DNA of 64,000 nucleotides from an uncultured Bacilli bacterium. GTDB lineage: Bacteria > Bacillota_I > Bacilli_A > RFN20 > CAG-826. This document shows, in pieces, positions 47,025 to 55,685 of the stretch. The notes beneath the pieces are model-generated. The model made no database searches and was not told the DNA's origin. It saw nothing but the letters and a program-made list of their open reading frames with translations. The stretch's first letter is position 1. Each line of letters opens with the position of its first letter. The stretch spans positions 434,001-498,000 of the forward strand of contig CAKPBC010000001.1 of assembly GCA_934140155.1 (NCBI GenBank), given 5' to 3'. The position numbers and the translations under genes are program-made.

Positions 47025-47053
47025 TTGCAATTAATTTGAAAATATATTGCATT
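47025..47053. promoter_or_regulatory. Paired ATTGCA boxes, 21 bp apart
   Basis: ATTGCAAT (47025-47032) and ATTGCATT (47046-47053). The stretch from 47024 resembles 55611-55641 (CTATTGCAAT, TTTTGAAAA, ATATTGCA in both). It lies just upstream of the candidate small RNA promoter. Confidence 0.4.
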
Positions 47054-47078
47054 ATATGTAGTGGGCTAAATAAGCAAT

Positions 47079-47127
47079 AAAAAACAGATAGATTGTTTAA
47101 ATCCATTGACAAAATCTATCTGTTTTT
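47079..47127 (-). terminator. Terminator of GH3 cluster 1
   Basis: AAAAACAGATAGATT pairs with AATCTATCTGTTTTT across a 17-nt loop, 17 bases after the last stop of the minus-strand operon. Confidence 0.85.
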
Positions 47128-47143
47128 GTTTTTAAATTATAAC

Positions 47144-49300
47144 TTAAGCTGCAATTACTAAGTACTCTTTTACTGTTAATGAGAGATCAGAAGTAGTTGC
47201 GTTATTAAACTTATAATAAGTCATAATATTAGCATTACTTAAGTTGTTTGCAGTTAGTACTATTGTTTTTGTTTCTTTTGAAGCAATAGTAAATGTTTCA
47301 TTAGCATTTCCAGTTGCTTCAGGACTTCCACTAGCATTTGTTTGGAATAAAGAAATATTAAGTTCTTCTTCGCCATTATTAGTTAGAATAAATGTAAATT
47401 TATAAGTTACGCCTGATGAAACAGTTGTTGGAATCATTGATATAAAGTACCAACCTGCTTGAACGCCATCTGCATAATTAAATGTATTTTCTTTTTCTAA
47501 ATGGCCATCTACATTGACTACTGAACTTGACATTTGATCAATTAAAGAGCTTCTATTAAATCCATTTATTTTTGTATGAATTGGTGCAATAGAACCTTTC
47601 AAACTTGTGTTAATTGAAGTATTTTTATCAAAATAAGGAATTAATGTTACATCTTCTTTAACAACATAATTATTGGCATTATATACTTTTGCACTATTAT
47701 TAGCATCAACCCATCCTGCTAAAGTATAGCCTTCAGGAGCAGTAACTTTTAGATTAGATATAGTAGTACCTTCAGTTATGAATCTGCTATTTGGATTATC
47801 TTTTTTGAAGGTAACAGCGAAGTTGGTATCTTCGCCATTTTGAATAGTGACTTGATGAGTTGGAATAGTAGATGTAACTTTTTCAAAATATTGGGCAACA
47901 CCAATAATTGGTTTAGTTCTCATATTTCCTGTGAATTTATAATTGGTTAAGACATTAGCGTTGCTATATACATTTGCAGGTAATTCCATTGTGAATACCG
48001 CTAATTCGCCTATATCAAGAATTAGTGACTTATTTGGACGAGCATTTTGGCCTAATGCTTCTTCATCAGTGGCGTCTCCACTTGCTCCAATTTGTTGGAC
48101 ATCAAGACCTATTTTTTCTGTTCCTAAGTTTTGAATCTTATATGTAACAAGCATATGTTCTTTGTTAACATTCATAACTGACATACCATTAAACCAATAT
48201 CCACTTAAAGCGGCTTTGTCTGGATAATATAATGTTGCTTGTTCAGACATACCATTTTTATTATAGATAGCACCAGTGGTGACACTAACAGAACTAAATC
48301 CATATAATTTATTAATGTTATTAGGATTACCAACATTTAAGTATACTTTACCATTAGCGGTTGCCATATTATTTGTATAATTATCAACTTCATAATATGG
48401 TTCTAACATTGTATCAGCAGTGATATTTTTTAATGTAAATTTTGATGTAAATACTTGCTTATAATCTAGAATATCATTGTGTTTCATAAATCCGACAAGA
48501 TGATATCCAGTATGCTCTGGAGCTTGAACACCGCTAACAACTTGACCATTACCATATAATTTTTTAGTTGAACCATCAGCAAAAGTAGCACCTTTAGCTA
48601 ATGAGAATTCATAAGCAGTAAATGTTTTTGTTTCATCATGTTCACCACAGATACAGGATTTATAATATGTTCTACCAGATTTTTTAAATGCATCACGGGC
48701 AATATTTTGCTCATAAGCATGCGTATGAGTTTCACCTTTTATTTTTGCTAATGTTGCATCAGTTTCAGTGCCTTTAACACCATTAACGATAATTTGAATA
48801 GGAACATTGTAGAAATCTAAATCAGAAGTTGTATAACGTATAGTGTAGCATGCCCAGTAATATTCACCAGCATATGATTCTGTTGTAGTTTGTGATGTAC
48901 CATTATAGTAGTAAGTTTTTCCATCCGCTATAATTCCTTTATAAAGCGTTAGTACTTCTTTAGGCGCAATGTCATCTTTTCCAACAACATATCCTCTTTG
49001 ATAAGAAATAGAATCAATTTTACCTTTAATAGCAGTGGCAAAACGCATGACATCATATTCTTTGCCATCGATTGTTTGTGTACCTATTTGTACGAATGTT
49101 TTTGACATTGATAATTTATCGTCACTACCAATTTTAATTCCTTTTTTAAATGGAATAGCATTTTTATTAGTTATATCATCTGCAGTTTCAATTAATTTAT
49201 CATTAATATCAATAGACTTAGTGGAAGCAGCAGCTTTAGTAGTTATAACTGCACCTACTAAAGCGCTACTTAATAGTAATAATTTTGTTGTTTTTTTCAT
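47144..49300 (-). CDS. Secreted multi-domain surface protein (InlB-B-repeat type)
   Basis: A 718-residue exported protein with a signal peptide cleaved near residue 27 (TTKAAAS), no lipobox and no LPXTG. The N-terminal module (about 55-175, RFATAIKGKIDSIS to GEYYWACYTIRY) is shared with the 425-residue protein at 58228. Then come InlB-type B-repeat/Flg_new-like units (GYHLVGFMKH, GYTLAGWVDA with LIPYF) and two copies of a beta-sandwich module that also occurs in the protein at 49460. AAGGAGTGAT sets the start. Last gene of cluster 1. Adhesion or glycan binding is likely; no enzyme motif is seen. Confidence 0.85.
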   Translation of the reverse strand: MKKTTKLLLLSSALVGAVITTKAAASTKSIDINDKLIETADDITNKNAIPFKKGIKIGSDDKLSMSKTFVQIGTQTIDGKEYDVMRFATAIKGKIDSISYQRGYVVGKDDIAPKEVLTLYKGIIADGKTYYYNGTSQTTTESYAGEYYWACYTIRYTTSDLDFYNVPIQIIVNGVKGTETDATLAKIKGETHTHAYEQNIARDAFKKSGRTYYKSCICGEHDETKTFTAYEFSLAKGATFADGSTKKLYGNGQVVSGVQAPEHTGYHLVGFMKHNDILDYKQVFTSKFTLKNITADTMLEPYYEVDNYTNNMATANGKVYLNVGNPNNINKLYGFSSVSVTTGAIYNKNGMSEQATLYYPDKAALSGYWFNGMSVMNVNKEHMLVTYKIQNLGTEKIGLDVQQIGASGDATDEEALGQNARPNKSLILDIGELAVFTMELPANVYSNANVLTNYKFTGNMRTKPIIGVAQYFEKVTSTIPTHQVTIQNGEDTNFAVTFKKDNPNSRFITEGTTISNLKVTAPEGYTLAGWVDANNSAKVYNANNYVVKEDVTLIPYFDKNTSINTSLKGSIAPIHTKINGFNRSSLIDQMSSSVVNVDGHLEKENTFNYADGVQAGWYFISMIPTTVSSGVTYKFTFILTNNGEEELNISLFQTNASGSPEATGNANETFTIASKETKTIVLTANNLSNANIMTYYKFNNATTSDLSLTVKEYLVIAA

Positions 49301-49312
49301 AATAATCACTCC

Positions 49313-49444
49313 TTAGAATTCTTCATCAATTCCTTGATTAGGATTTGTAATATCTAAATTTTCATCAGTGATAATTGAAGTAAGAACTATGTCATCAATG
49401 TGTAACTCTTCGATATCAATTATTGGTTTAATATAATCTTTCAT
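49313..49444 (-). CDS. 43-residue small protein of the GH3 clusters
   Basis: A 43-residue gene with a perfect AGGAGG 10 bases before the ATG, placed between the stop of the 801-residue protein (16 bases away) and the next gene, whose ribosome binding site overlaps its TAA. It begins MKDYIKPIIDIEELHIDDIV, then LTS, and ends in an acidic GIDEEF. A relative with the same pattern lies at 59518 in cluster 2: K-x-Y-I-x-P, D/E-D-I/V-I/V-L-T/V-S and an acidic -DEF/-EEF end. No signal peptide, hydrophobic helix or Cys. The position and shared pattern support a real product; the function is unknown. Confidence 0.8.
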   Translation of the reverse strand: MKDYIKPIIDIEELHIDDIVLTSIITDENLDITNPNQGIDEEF

Positions 49445-49459
49445 ATTGTTTTCCTCCTA

Positions 49460-51865
49460 TTAGTTAACTTTTTGAAAGTATTGAGTTGTTGCTAATTTTA
49501 ATCCACTTGAGAAATCATTTAAGAATTGATAGTAAGTAATAGAGTTTGCATTACCTAATTTAGAAACATCTAATGTTACAACTTTACTTTCGCCAGGGTT
49601 TAATGTTATTTCTGTGCTAGGTACAGTATCAGATTCAAACTCGCCGCTCATATTAATTTGTTTAATCTTAAATGATATAGTTTCAGTTCCTTCATTTTTG
49701 AAAGTATAAATGATGTTATAATCTCCACCAACTTTATTAGAAGCCATATTTATAAATGAATAACCAGTTTTAACTTCGCCAGTCCAATTGAAATAAGTTA
49801 CTGCTTCATAATGTTTATCTGTTTCGTTACCTACTAAGGTGAATCCTGTTGCAATAGAAGCAGATAATTGTTTTTGTGTAAATCCATTTATTCCACGTGG
49901 GTGAATTACATTTCGCTCTTGTTGATATGATAAATCAACATGATAGTGATCTTTATAAGCAAAATATGGAATTAATGTAATATCCTCTGTTCCCATTACA
50001 AATTGCGAAATAGTCCAATATTTTGTCATGTCATTAGCGTTAATAAATCCTGCTACTTCATAATTCTCATTGCCTTCAACAATTAAATCTGGTAAAACTT
50101 TTTCTTCTTTCAATTTAGTAGAAGTAGTGCCATTAGCAAATTTGACTTTTAAGTTACTACCTTCTATATTTTGAATTGTTACATTATGTGTAGGTAATGT
50201 TGATTGTTTCTTTGAGTATTGTGTCATAGCTAATCTTAATTTGCTTGAACAATTATTCTTAAACAAAATATATGTCATCATATTGACATTGCTGAATCCT
50301 GCAACTTCTAATTCAAAGGAAACAATTTCATTTGGTTTAATAGTTACACTCTTATGAGGGTTACTAGCAGCAGTAGGATTAGCACTACCATTTGTTTGCC
50401 ATATTTCGAGATTTAATGTATCACTACCTTGATTTTGTAGTTTATAAATTAAATCCATTCTATCTGCACCATTAATTTTTGCGGAATTACAAGTTAAGAA
50501 ACTCCATCCCTCTTGAGGCGCTTTATCATATTGATATAATGTGGCAACTTCCGCAAAACTATTTGTGTCTTTGATAATAGTTTTTGAAACTTTGTTTCTG
50601 AATGCGTTAACCTCGAATCCATTTGAACCAATAGTATGAATAGGTTTATAACCTTCACTAGTATCATTTAGGTTGATTTTTCCGCCTTTACTAAATTCTT
50701 CTAAAAATTCATTAACTTCAAAATAAGGTGCGATTTGAACATCGTATTTTGGCATTGCGAATTCTTTAGCTAACCATGTTTCTGATGGGTTATTGACATT
50801 ATACCAGCCTACAATTTTATAGTCATCTAATTTGTTTTTTATAGAAGGCATTTCATAGAATTCCCAAACGTTAGCTTCATTAGTATCATCTTCAAATGTT
50901 ACTTTATCACTTACAATTGTTAATTTGTGTTGTACAATTTTTGGTAGTGGATCAGAAGTAACCAAAACATCTGAATTTGAGAAGAAGTATTGTTTAACTT
51001 TGTTACCAGATTCATCTTCTGAATCAACTTCTTTATATAAACCACTAGCTAGACCAGTAGTTATATCTGGAAGTTTAGCTGTTCCAAATGAGACAGGAGT
51101 TTCACCATCGTTACAGATACGTTTTACTTGACCTAAGCGATTTAAAGATGGTGGAAGCAAAATCTCAAAACTAGATAAGTCCCAATAATGAGGCTCATAA
51201 CCAGTTATATTTGCAGTTGTATTAAGAGTGATACAATCAAATATTGCCTGTGTATAAGGTGTATAAGGTTTAGTTTCAAAAATGATTTTATTTTCCCCCG
51301 CGACAATATTTATAGGTGTTCTTATAGACGCCATACCATATTCATCGCCAGTCTTAGGAATTGAGTCGTTAATCCCTAAAAGTTTTTTGTTTACTTTAAT
51401 TGAATATAAGTCACTAAAACTAAAAGCAGTGAATACGTTGCTATTACATACTGATACTCTTATATCCATATTGATGGTTACATTCTTATCAGAATTAAAT
51501 GTAAAAACAACTTGATTTTTCTCTTTCTCAGTAGGAGAAGTGAAAATGTTATATAGAGCCATGCCACCACTTAAGCCGTCACTAAAATAATATGATGCTC
51601 CAGTACAAGCGTGGTCTAACATTGAAGATCCGTTAGAACTCTTTCCTTTGAATTCGGCGTTTTCTGCTTCGAATGTATAAGAAGTTAATCCTTCTTCTAA
51701 TGTTGTTTCGTCGATATAATCGATTGGCGTTTCTGTGTTATCAGCAATAATTTTATTTTTATCTTTGATTCCATTAGCGGCACTTACGACACTTGCTATA
51801 ACTACAATGCCGCAAATAACACTAACGCCAGTAACACCTAATGTGAAAATTGATGGTTTTTTCAT
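49460..51865 (-). CDS. Membrane-anchored CBM6-like surface protein
   Basis: An 801-residue protein with an N-terminal membrane anchor (about 8-30, no lipobox). A CBM6/CBM35-like carbohydrate-binding module lies at about 60-215 (YTFEAENAEFKG opening, NIVAGENKIIFET closing strand). Next are InlB-type units (YEVAGFINAND, LIPYF) and two copies of the NGF...YFNWTG-type beta module shared with the neighbour at 47144. GGAGG before the ATG; its ATG overlaps the GH3 stop (ATGA). It is likely to hold glycans near the membrane GH3. Confidence 0.82.
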   Translation of the reverse strand: MKKPSIFTLGVTGVSVICGIVVIASVVSAANGIKDKNKIIADNTETPIDYIDETTLEEGLTSYTFEAENAEFKGKSSNGSSMLDHACTGASYYFSDGLSGGMALYNIFTSPTEKEKNQVVFTFNSDKNVTINMDIRVSVCNSNVFTAFSFSDLYSIKVNKKLLGINDSIPKTGDEYGMASIRTPINIVAGENKIIFETKPYTPYTQAIFDCITLNTTANITGYEPHYWDLSSFEILLPPSLNRLGQVKRICNDGETPVSFGTAKLPDITTGLASGLYKEVDSEDESGNKVKQYFFSNSDVLVTSDPLPKIVQHKLTIVSDKVTFEDDTNEANVWEFYEMPSIKNKLDDYKIVGWYNVNNPSETWLAKEFAMPKYDVQIAPYFEVNEFLEEFSKGGKINLNDTSEGYKPIHTIGSNGFEVNAFRNKVSKTIIKDTNSFAEVATLYQYDKAPQEGWSFLTCNSAKINGADRMDLIYKLQNQGSDTLNLEIWQTNGSANPTAASNPHKSVTIKPNEIVSFELEVAGFSNVNMMTYILFKNNCSSKLRLAMTQYSKKQSTLPTHNVTIQNIEGSNLKVKFANGTTSTKLKEEKVLPDLIVEGNENYEVAGFINANDMTKYWTISQFVMGTEDITLIPYFAYKDHYHVDLSYQQERNVIHPRGINGFTQKQLSASIATGFTLVGNETDKHYEAVTYFNWTGEVKTGYSFINMASNKVGGDYNIIYTFKNEGTETISFKIKQINMSGEFESDTVPSTEITLNPGESKVVTLDVSKLGNANSITYYQFLNDFSSGLKLATTQYFQKVN

Positions 51866-54800
51866 TGTTTTTTACCTCCATTTTCTAAAGGCTTTTTAAT
51901 GTATTTTTTCTCTATGAAGTCATAAACATAACACCAAGTTAATAGCAAAGCAGATCCAGCAAATAAAGTAATTACGCTTGTATTTGCAGCTTTAATGATA
52001 TATTTCCAGTTTGCTTGTAATTCGATAATCTTCGTACTTGATGATATTCCATTCATAGCAGCACTATGAACGACTGTATACAAGATACGATGTACTTCTA
52101 ATCGCATCGCTTGAGCAACGTGACCATAACCAGTTGTTCCTGGCTTACAAATATCAAATACTGGATAACCAGAGAAGTCACGGTCAACAAGAGCATTACC
52201 ATTTAAAGCGCCAATAGCAAGTCTTTGCCAGTGTGGATCAAGTACGAAGTCAGTAACAGCAAATCCGCTCATACCGAATTCATCATGTAAGACATTATTA
52301 ATAAATCCTTGTTTACCTGTCCAGATAGCGCCAATCTTGTTATAACCTGACATTACGCATTGTGCGCCACCTTCGCTAATAGCTAATTCAAATTGACGTA
52401 AGTATAATTCACGAATTGTTTGTTCGTTTGCCCATGTAGCAACATATAATCTATTACCTTCTTGTTCATTTAATATAGCGTGTTTTAAATAAACATAAAT
52501 TCCTTTTTCTACTAATCCTTTACATAATGCAGCACAGATTTTTCCACCAAGGAATGAATCTTCAGAATAGTATTCAAATGTTCTTCCGCCATATGCGCCA
52601 CGATGTTGGTTGACACCTGGACCATATAATCCAGAATAGCCAGCCCATAAGCAATCTTCACCCCAGGCACGTCCATATTCTTCAATGAGTTCTTCATTAA
52701 ACGTCGCTGCAACAACAGCGTTTGCAGGATAAGCAGAAGGAGTAGTATTACGATCAGGGTCGTTATTTGAAACAGCAAATCCTCTATTGAAACCAGAGTT
52801 ATTACTATAAGATTGGTTAACACCAACACCACCATTATGGTCAATAGTAGTAGGTTTATTAATAGAAGAAATACCTTTGGTCATACGAACACCACAAGAT
52901 AATAAACTTGCCATATCTTCAAAAGTTAATTGATCTAATAAATCTTCCCATCTTTGATCATTAAATGGAATTTTATTACCATTTTCATCAACTCTTAAGT
53001 TAATTAAAGAATAGTTTGTTTTAGTTGAACCATAAGTTGGATATGGAACATCAGATTTTTCAGGAGCGGTAATAACATCAGTCATTTCTTCGGCGATTTT
53101 ATCAGTCCAAACTAATTTGACTTGATTATCTAATTGATTCATATTTACATCAAATCCAAATTTAGTTGTACCAGCCCAATTATTACGACTTATATATGTA
53201 ACTGCATCTTTGTTTTCTGGTGAATAAAGTTTTAAATCAGCATTGTCAAATTGATTTGTGATTTCTTTTCCAGTTACGGATGTGGAATACTTTTTAGCAT
53301 CAAAATCTTTATGAATAGTGGCCACAAATTTAGAATTACCTTCAGTAGTATTGCCTTTAAAAGAAGTACTAATGCTAGAGTTTTTTTTCTTTAATATATT
53401 GTTAATAGCATCATGAGAATCTTTAGCAACAGTTAAATAATATTCGCCTTCATCTACAACGTATGTTTTTGCTTTATAACTATCATAAGAAGCAAAATAT
53501 TTACCATCAACAACTAATTCCACAACTTCACTAGCACCACCATCTAATATTTTTGTCTTATTAAATGCAACTAGTTCAACAGAAGATTTTTCAATGTTGT
53601 TTTCAATGTCATAAGTTGTATATGGCTTTTGAATATATAATTGAACAGTTTCTTTACCTTTAACATCGCTATTATTAGTTACTTTTACATTAAATATATA
53701 TTGATCTTTTTGCTCATTATATTCTTTTAATGCAAAATCAGAATAACTAAATGTGGCGTAAGATAAACCATATCCAAAAGGATATGCAATTGCTTCATAG
53801 TAATCGTAAGTATATGATGCATCATCAACATTCGCTCTTTGTAGCAGTTTATCTTCATAACGGGTTTCAGCGTAACGATAGCCATTATAAATTCCTTCTT
53901 GATAAACTACATATGGGCTACATGATCCACCAATACCATCTTGAGTTATTTTGCTTGAATCACCACCACCAGGTAATGAATAAAAGAATGTGCCCCAGTT
54001 AGCGTATACAGGGTTGAAACGATGTTCATTCCAGAATGCATCGGATAATCTTCCCGATGGATTTACTGTACCGCGCATTATTTTAGCTAATGAACGTGTA
54101 CCTGAAGTACCAACTGTTCCACACCAAATCAATGAATCAATATTATAATCACTTACAAAATCACATTCGACTTGGTTAGTAGTGTTCATAATAACAAGGA
54201 AATGTTTAAATTGTTTTCCTTCGCCAGTACGGCTACTAATATTACTAATGACTGAAATTTCATTTGGAGATAATTCAAGATAGTTGCCATTGGTCATATC
54301 TTTTTTATCGCCAGTATTATAGCGAATATCAACACTTTCACTACCTAATCTTGTTAACACAAAGACAGCGACATCAGCATTATCATCTTTGCTACTAGGA
54401 AGTTTATCCCAACCAGCATCACCAATAGTGTATTCAACGCCAACACCATTATTGGAAACACGGCCATATGTGCCTTTGTTAGTATTGTACCAATCCCAAA
54501 GACTACTATTTACTTCAAAGCCTTCCTCTTCAAGAGCAGTTTTGAAGTCAATTTTACTAGCACCGCCATTAGCGCCAGACCCGCCGCCACCAATAGCCAT
54601 ATCGACACTAGAAACACTAAACAAACTTACTTTTGGTTTCTCGCCAGTTAATGGAAGCGCGTTGTTTTTATTTTCTAATAATACAGCACCTTCTGATACA
54701 ACATCTTCACATAATTTCATACCATTTTCTTTTTCTTCTTTAACGGATTTGAATTTAGTTTTGTAATATGTTGTATCTTCATTTTCAGCATTTTCATCTT

Positions 54801-54951
54801 CAATCATAATGTTTGTTTTTTCATTTAAAAAACCATTAATAGTTTGTGCGTTTTCATTAATAATTGCATTTCCTGTTAATAAAACAGCAAGCAAAAATGA
54901 AAAAGAAGTAGTTAATGCTTTAAACACAACTTTTGCTTTATTTGTCTTCAT
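51862..54951 (-). CDS. Membrane-anchored GH3 glycosidase with reversed domain order
   Basis: A 1029-residue family 3 glycoside hydrolase in which the usual C-terminal alpha/beta domain comes first (residues about 75-350, GAVLLENKNNALPL, GTVNPSGRLSDAFW), then an fnIII-like domain, then the TIM barrel (about 660-960). This permutation is known in some rumen/gut beta-glucosidases. Barrel markers: LKHAILNEQEGNR and the nucleophile Asp in FAVTDFVLD. One N-terminal (about 12-32) and one C-terminal (about 995-1015) membrane helix anchor it. It overlaps both neighbours, so the operon is tightly coupled. A beta-glucosidase- or xylosidase-like activity is likely. Confidence 0.88.
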   Translation of the reverse strand: MKTNKAKVVFKALTTSFSFLLAVLLTGNAIINENAQTINGFLNEKTNIMIEDENAENEDTTYYKTKFKSVKEEKENGMKLCEDVVSEGAVLLENKNNALPLTGEKPKVSLFSVSSVDMAIGGGGSGANGGASKIDFKTALEEEGFEVNSSLWDWYNTNKGTYGRVSNNGVGVEYTIGDAGWDKLPSSKDDNADVAVFVLTRLGSESVDIRYNTGDKKDMTNGNYLELSPNEISVISNISSRTGEGKQFKHFLVIMNTTNQVECDFVSDYNIDSLIWCGTVGTSGTRSLAKIMRGTVNPSGRLSDAFWNEHRFNPVYANWGTFFYSLPGGGDSSKITQDGIGGSCSPYVVYQEGIYNGYRYAETRYEDKLLQRANVDDASYTYDYYEAIAYPFGYGLSYATFSYSDFALKEYNEQKDQYIFNVKVTNNSDVKGKETVQLYIQKPYTTYDIENNIEKSSVELVAFNKTKILDGGASEVVELVVDGKYFASYDSYKAKTYVVDEGEYYLTVAKDSHDAINNILKKKNSSISTSFKGNTTEGNSKFVATIHKDFDAKKYSTSVTGKEITNQFDNADLKLYSPENKDAVTYISRNNWAGTTKFGFDVNMNQLDNQVKLVWTDKIAEEMTDVITAPEKSDVPYPTYGSTKTNYSLINLRVDENGNKIPFNDQRWEDLLDQLTFEDMASLLSCGVRMTKGISSINKPTTIDHNGGVGVNQSYSNNSGFNRGFAVSNNDPDRNTTPSAYPANAVVAATFNEELIEEYGRAWGEDCLWAGYSGLYGPGVNQHRGAYGGRTFEYYSEDSFLGGKICAALCKGLVEKGIYVYLKHAILNEQEGNRLYVATWANEQTIRELYLRQFELAISEGGAQCVMSGYNKIGAIWTGKQGFINNVLHDEFGMSGFAVTDFVLDPHWQRLAIGALNGNALVDRDFSGYPVFDICKPGTTGYGHVAQAMRLEVHRILYTVVHSAAMNGISSSTKIIELQANWKYIIKAANTSVITLFAGSALLLTWCYVYDFIEKKYIKKPLENGGKKQ

Positions 54952-55393
54952 ATGTTTCTTTCCTTCCTTGTTTTTTCATTATTCCAATAAATGATAAAAT
55001 GAGTGCAATTAACATAAATACTAAAGGTAAAAAGAAGCCCATATTCATTGTTGTGAATGCATCCCAAGTGAGACCACCAAAGAACACAGTTGTTAGATAC
55101 ATATAAGATGTACGAATATCTAAACAAAATGCGGCTAAAGTGATGATCCATAATACAGGAGTAGCAAATTTGCTAGTAACATCAAATAGTATCATTCCAA
55201 TAAAGACTAGGCTTCCAAATAATAAAAGCAATGGAACACCAACATTGTAATAACTACCGATGTCTGGACTGCCAACATACCCACCCCAATAGATGAATGA
55301 AGAGATTAAGCACAAAAGTGCTCCTACGCTGGAAATGTAAAATCCGGCAGTACGAGTTTTTATGAAATCTTTGAGATAATTAAGAATTTTCAT
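54938..55393 (-). CDS. Four-TM membrane protein of the GH3 cluster
   Basis: A 151-residue protein with four membrane helices and the tail GIMKKQGRKETYEDK. The frame extends to 55429, but only from a TTG without a ribosome binding site; GGAGG before the ATG at 55393 fixes the start. It is a paralogue of the 157-residue protein at 62719 (same order of helices, both with SYMYL between helices 3 and 4). Its last 14 bases overlap the GH3 gene. Possibly an assembly or anchor partner of the GH3. No known family. Confidence 0.82.
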   Translation of the reverse strand: MKILNYLKDFIKTRTAGFYISSVGALLCLISSFIYWGGYVGSPDIGSYYNVGVPLLLLFGSLVFIGMILFDVTSKFATPVLWIITLAAFCLDIRTSYMYLTTVFFGGLTWDAFTTMNMGFFLPLVFMLIALILSFIGIMKKQGRKETYEDK

Positions 55394-55414
55394 GTTTCCT
55401 CCATTATGAAAAAC

Positions 55415-55428
55415 GCTAAGCGCTTTCA
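55415..55428. promoter_or_regulatory. cre-like CcpA/LacI-type operator of GH3 cluster 1
   Basis: On the minus strand, TGAAAGCGCTTAGC matches cre at 12 of 14 positions and contains the palindrome AAGCGCTT. It lies between the probable -10 (TATTAT, 55432-55437) and the ribosome binding site, where a bound repressor would block transcription. Confidence 0.55.
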
Positions 55429-55457
55429 AATATAATATATTTTATCATTGTTCATTA

Positions 55458-55496
55458 ATTGCGGTAATTGCAATTAATATACTAGAACATTGCAAA
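55458..55496. promoter_or_regulatory. Three ATTGC boxes upstream of GH3 cluster 1
   Basis: ATTGCGGT (55458), ATTGCAAT (55467-55474) and ATTGCAAA (55489-55496), upstream of the -10. No good -35 is present, so activator binding here is possible. Confidence 0.4.
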
Positions 55497-55557
55497 AAGA
55501 ACAAATACGCTTTGATAAATATGAACGTTGATAAATTTTATGATAATTTTATTGCAC

Positions 55558-55597
55558 AAAAAAAACCAATATAAGCCACATATAAACCTATATTGGT
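55558..55597 (-). terminator. Terminator of GH3 cluster 2
   Basis: The stem CCAATATA/TATATTGG with an A8 run that reads as T8 on the minus strand, about 90 bases after the lipoprotein stop. Confidence 0.8.
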
Positions 55598-55611
55598 GAA
55601 TTCTTAAAACT

Positions 55612-55641
55612 ATTGCAATCGTTTTGAAAACATATTGCAAT
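55612..55641. promoter_or_regulatory. Paired ATTGCAAT boxes, 22 bp apart
   Basis: CTATTGCAAT...ATTGCAATAG (exact boxes at 55612-55619 and 55634-55641) with the inner dyad GTTTTGAAAAC. It is a 32-bp palindrome within the 3' untranslated region of cluster 2. It resembles 47024-47053. Confidence 0.45.
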
Positions 55642-55685
55642 AGTTATACTTGTTAAATAAATAAGATATTTATTTAGACTATAAA

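Noticed and set aside
51862..54951. Several long antisense frames inside the GH3 gene as real genes
   Set aside because: They lack ribosome binding sites and follow from the codon bias of the opposite strand.
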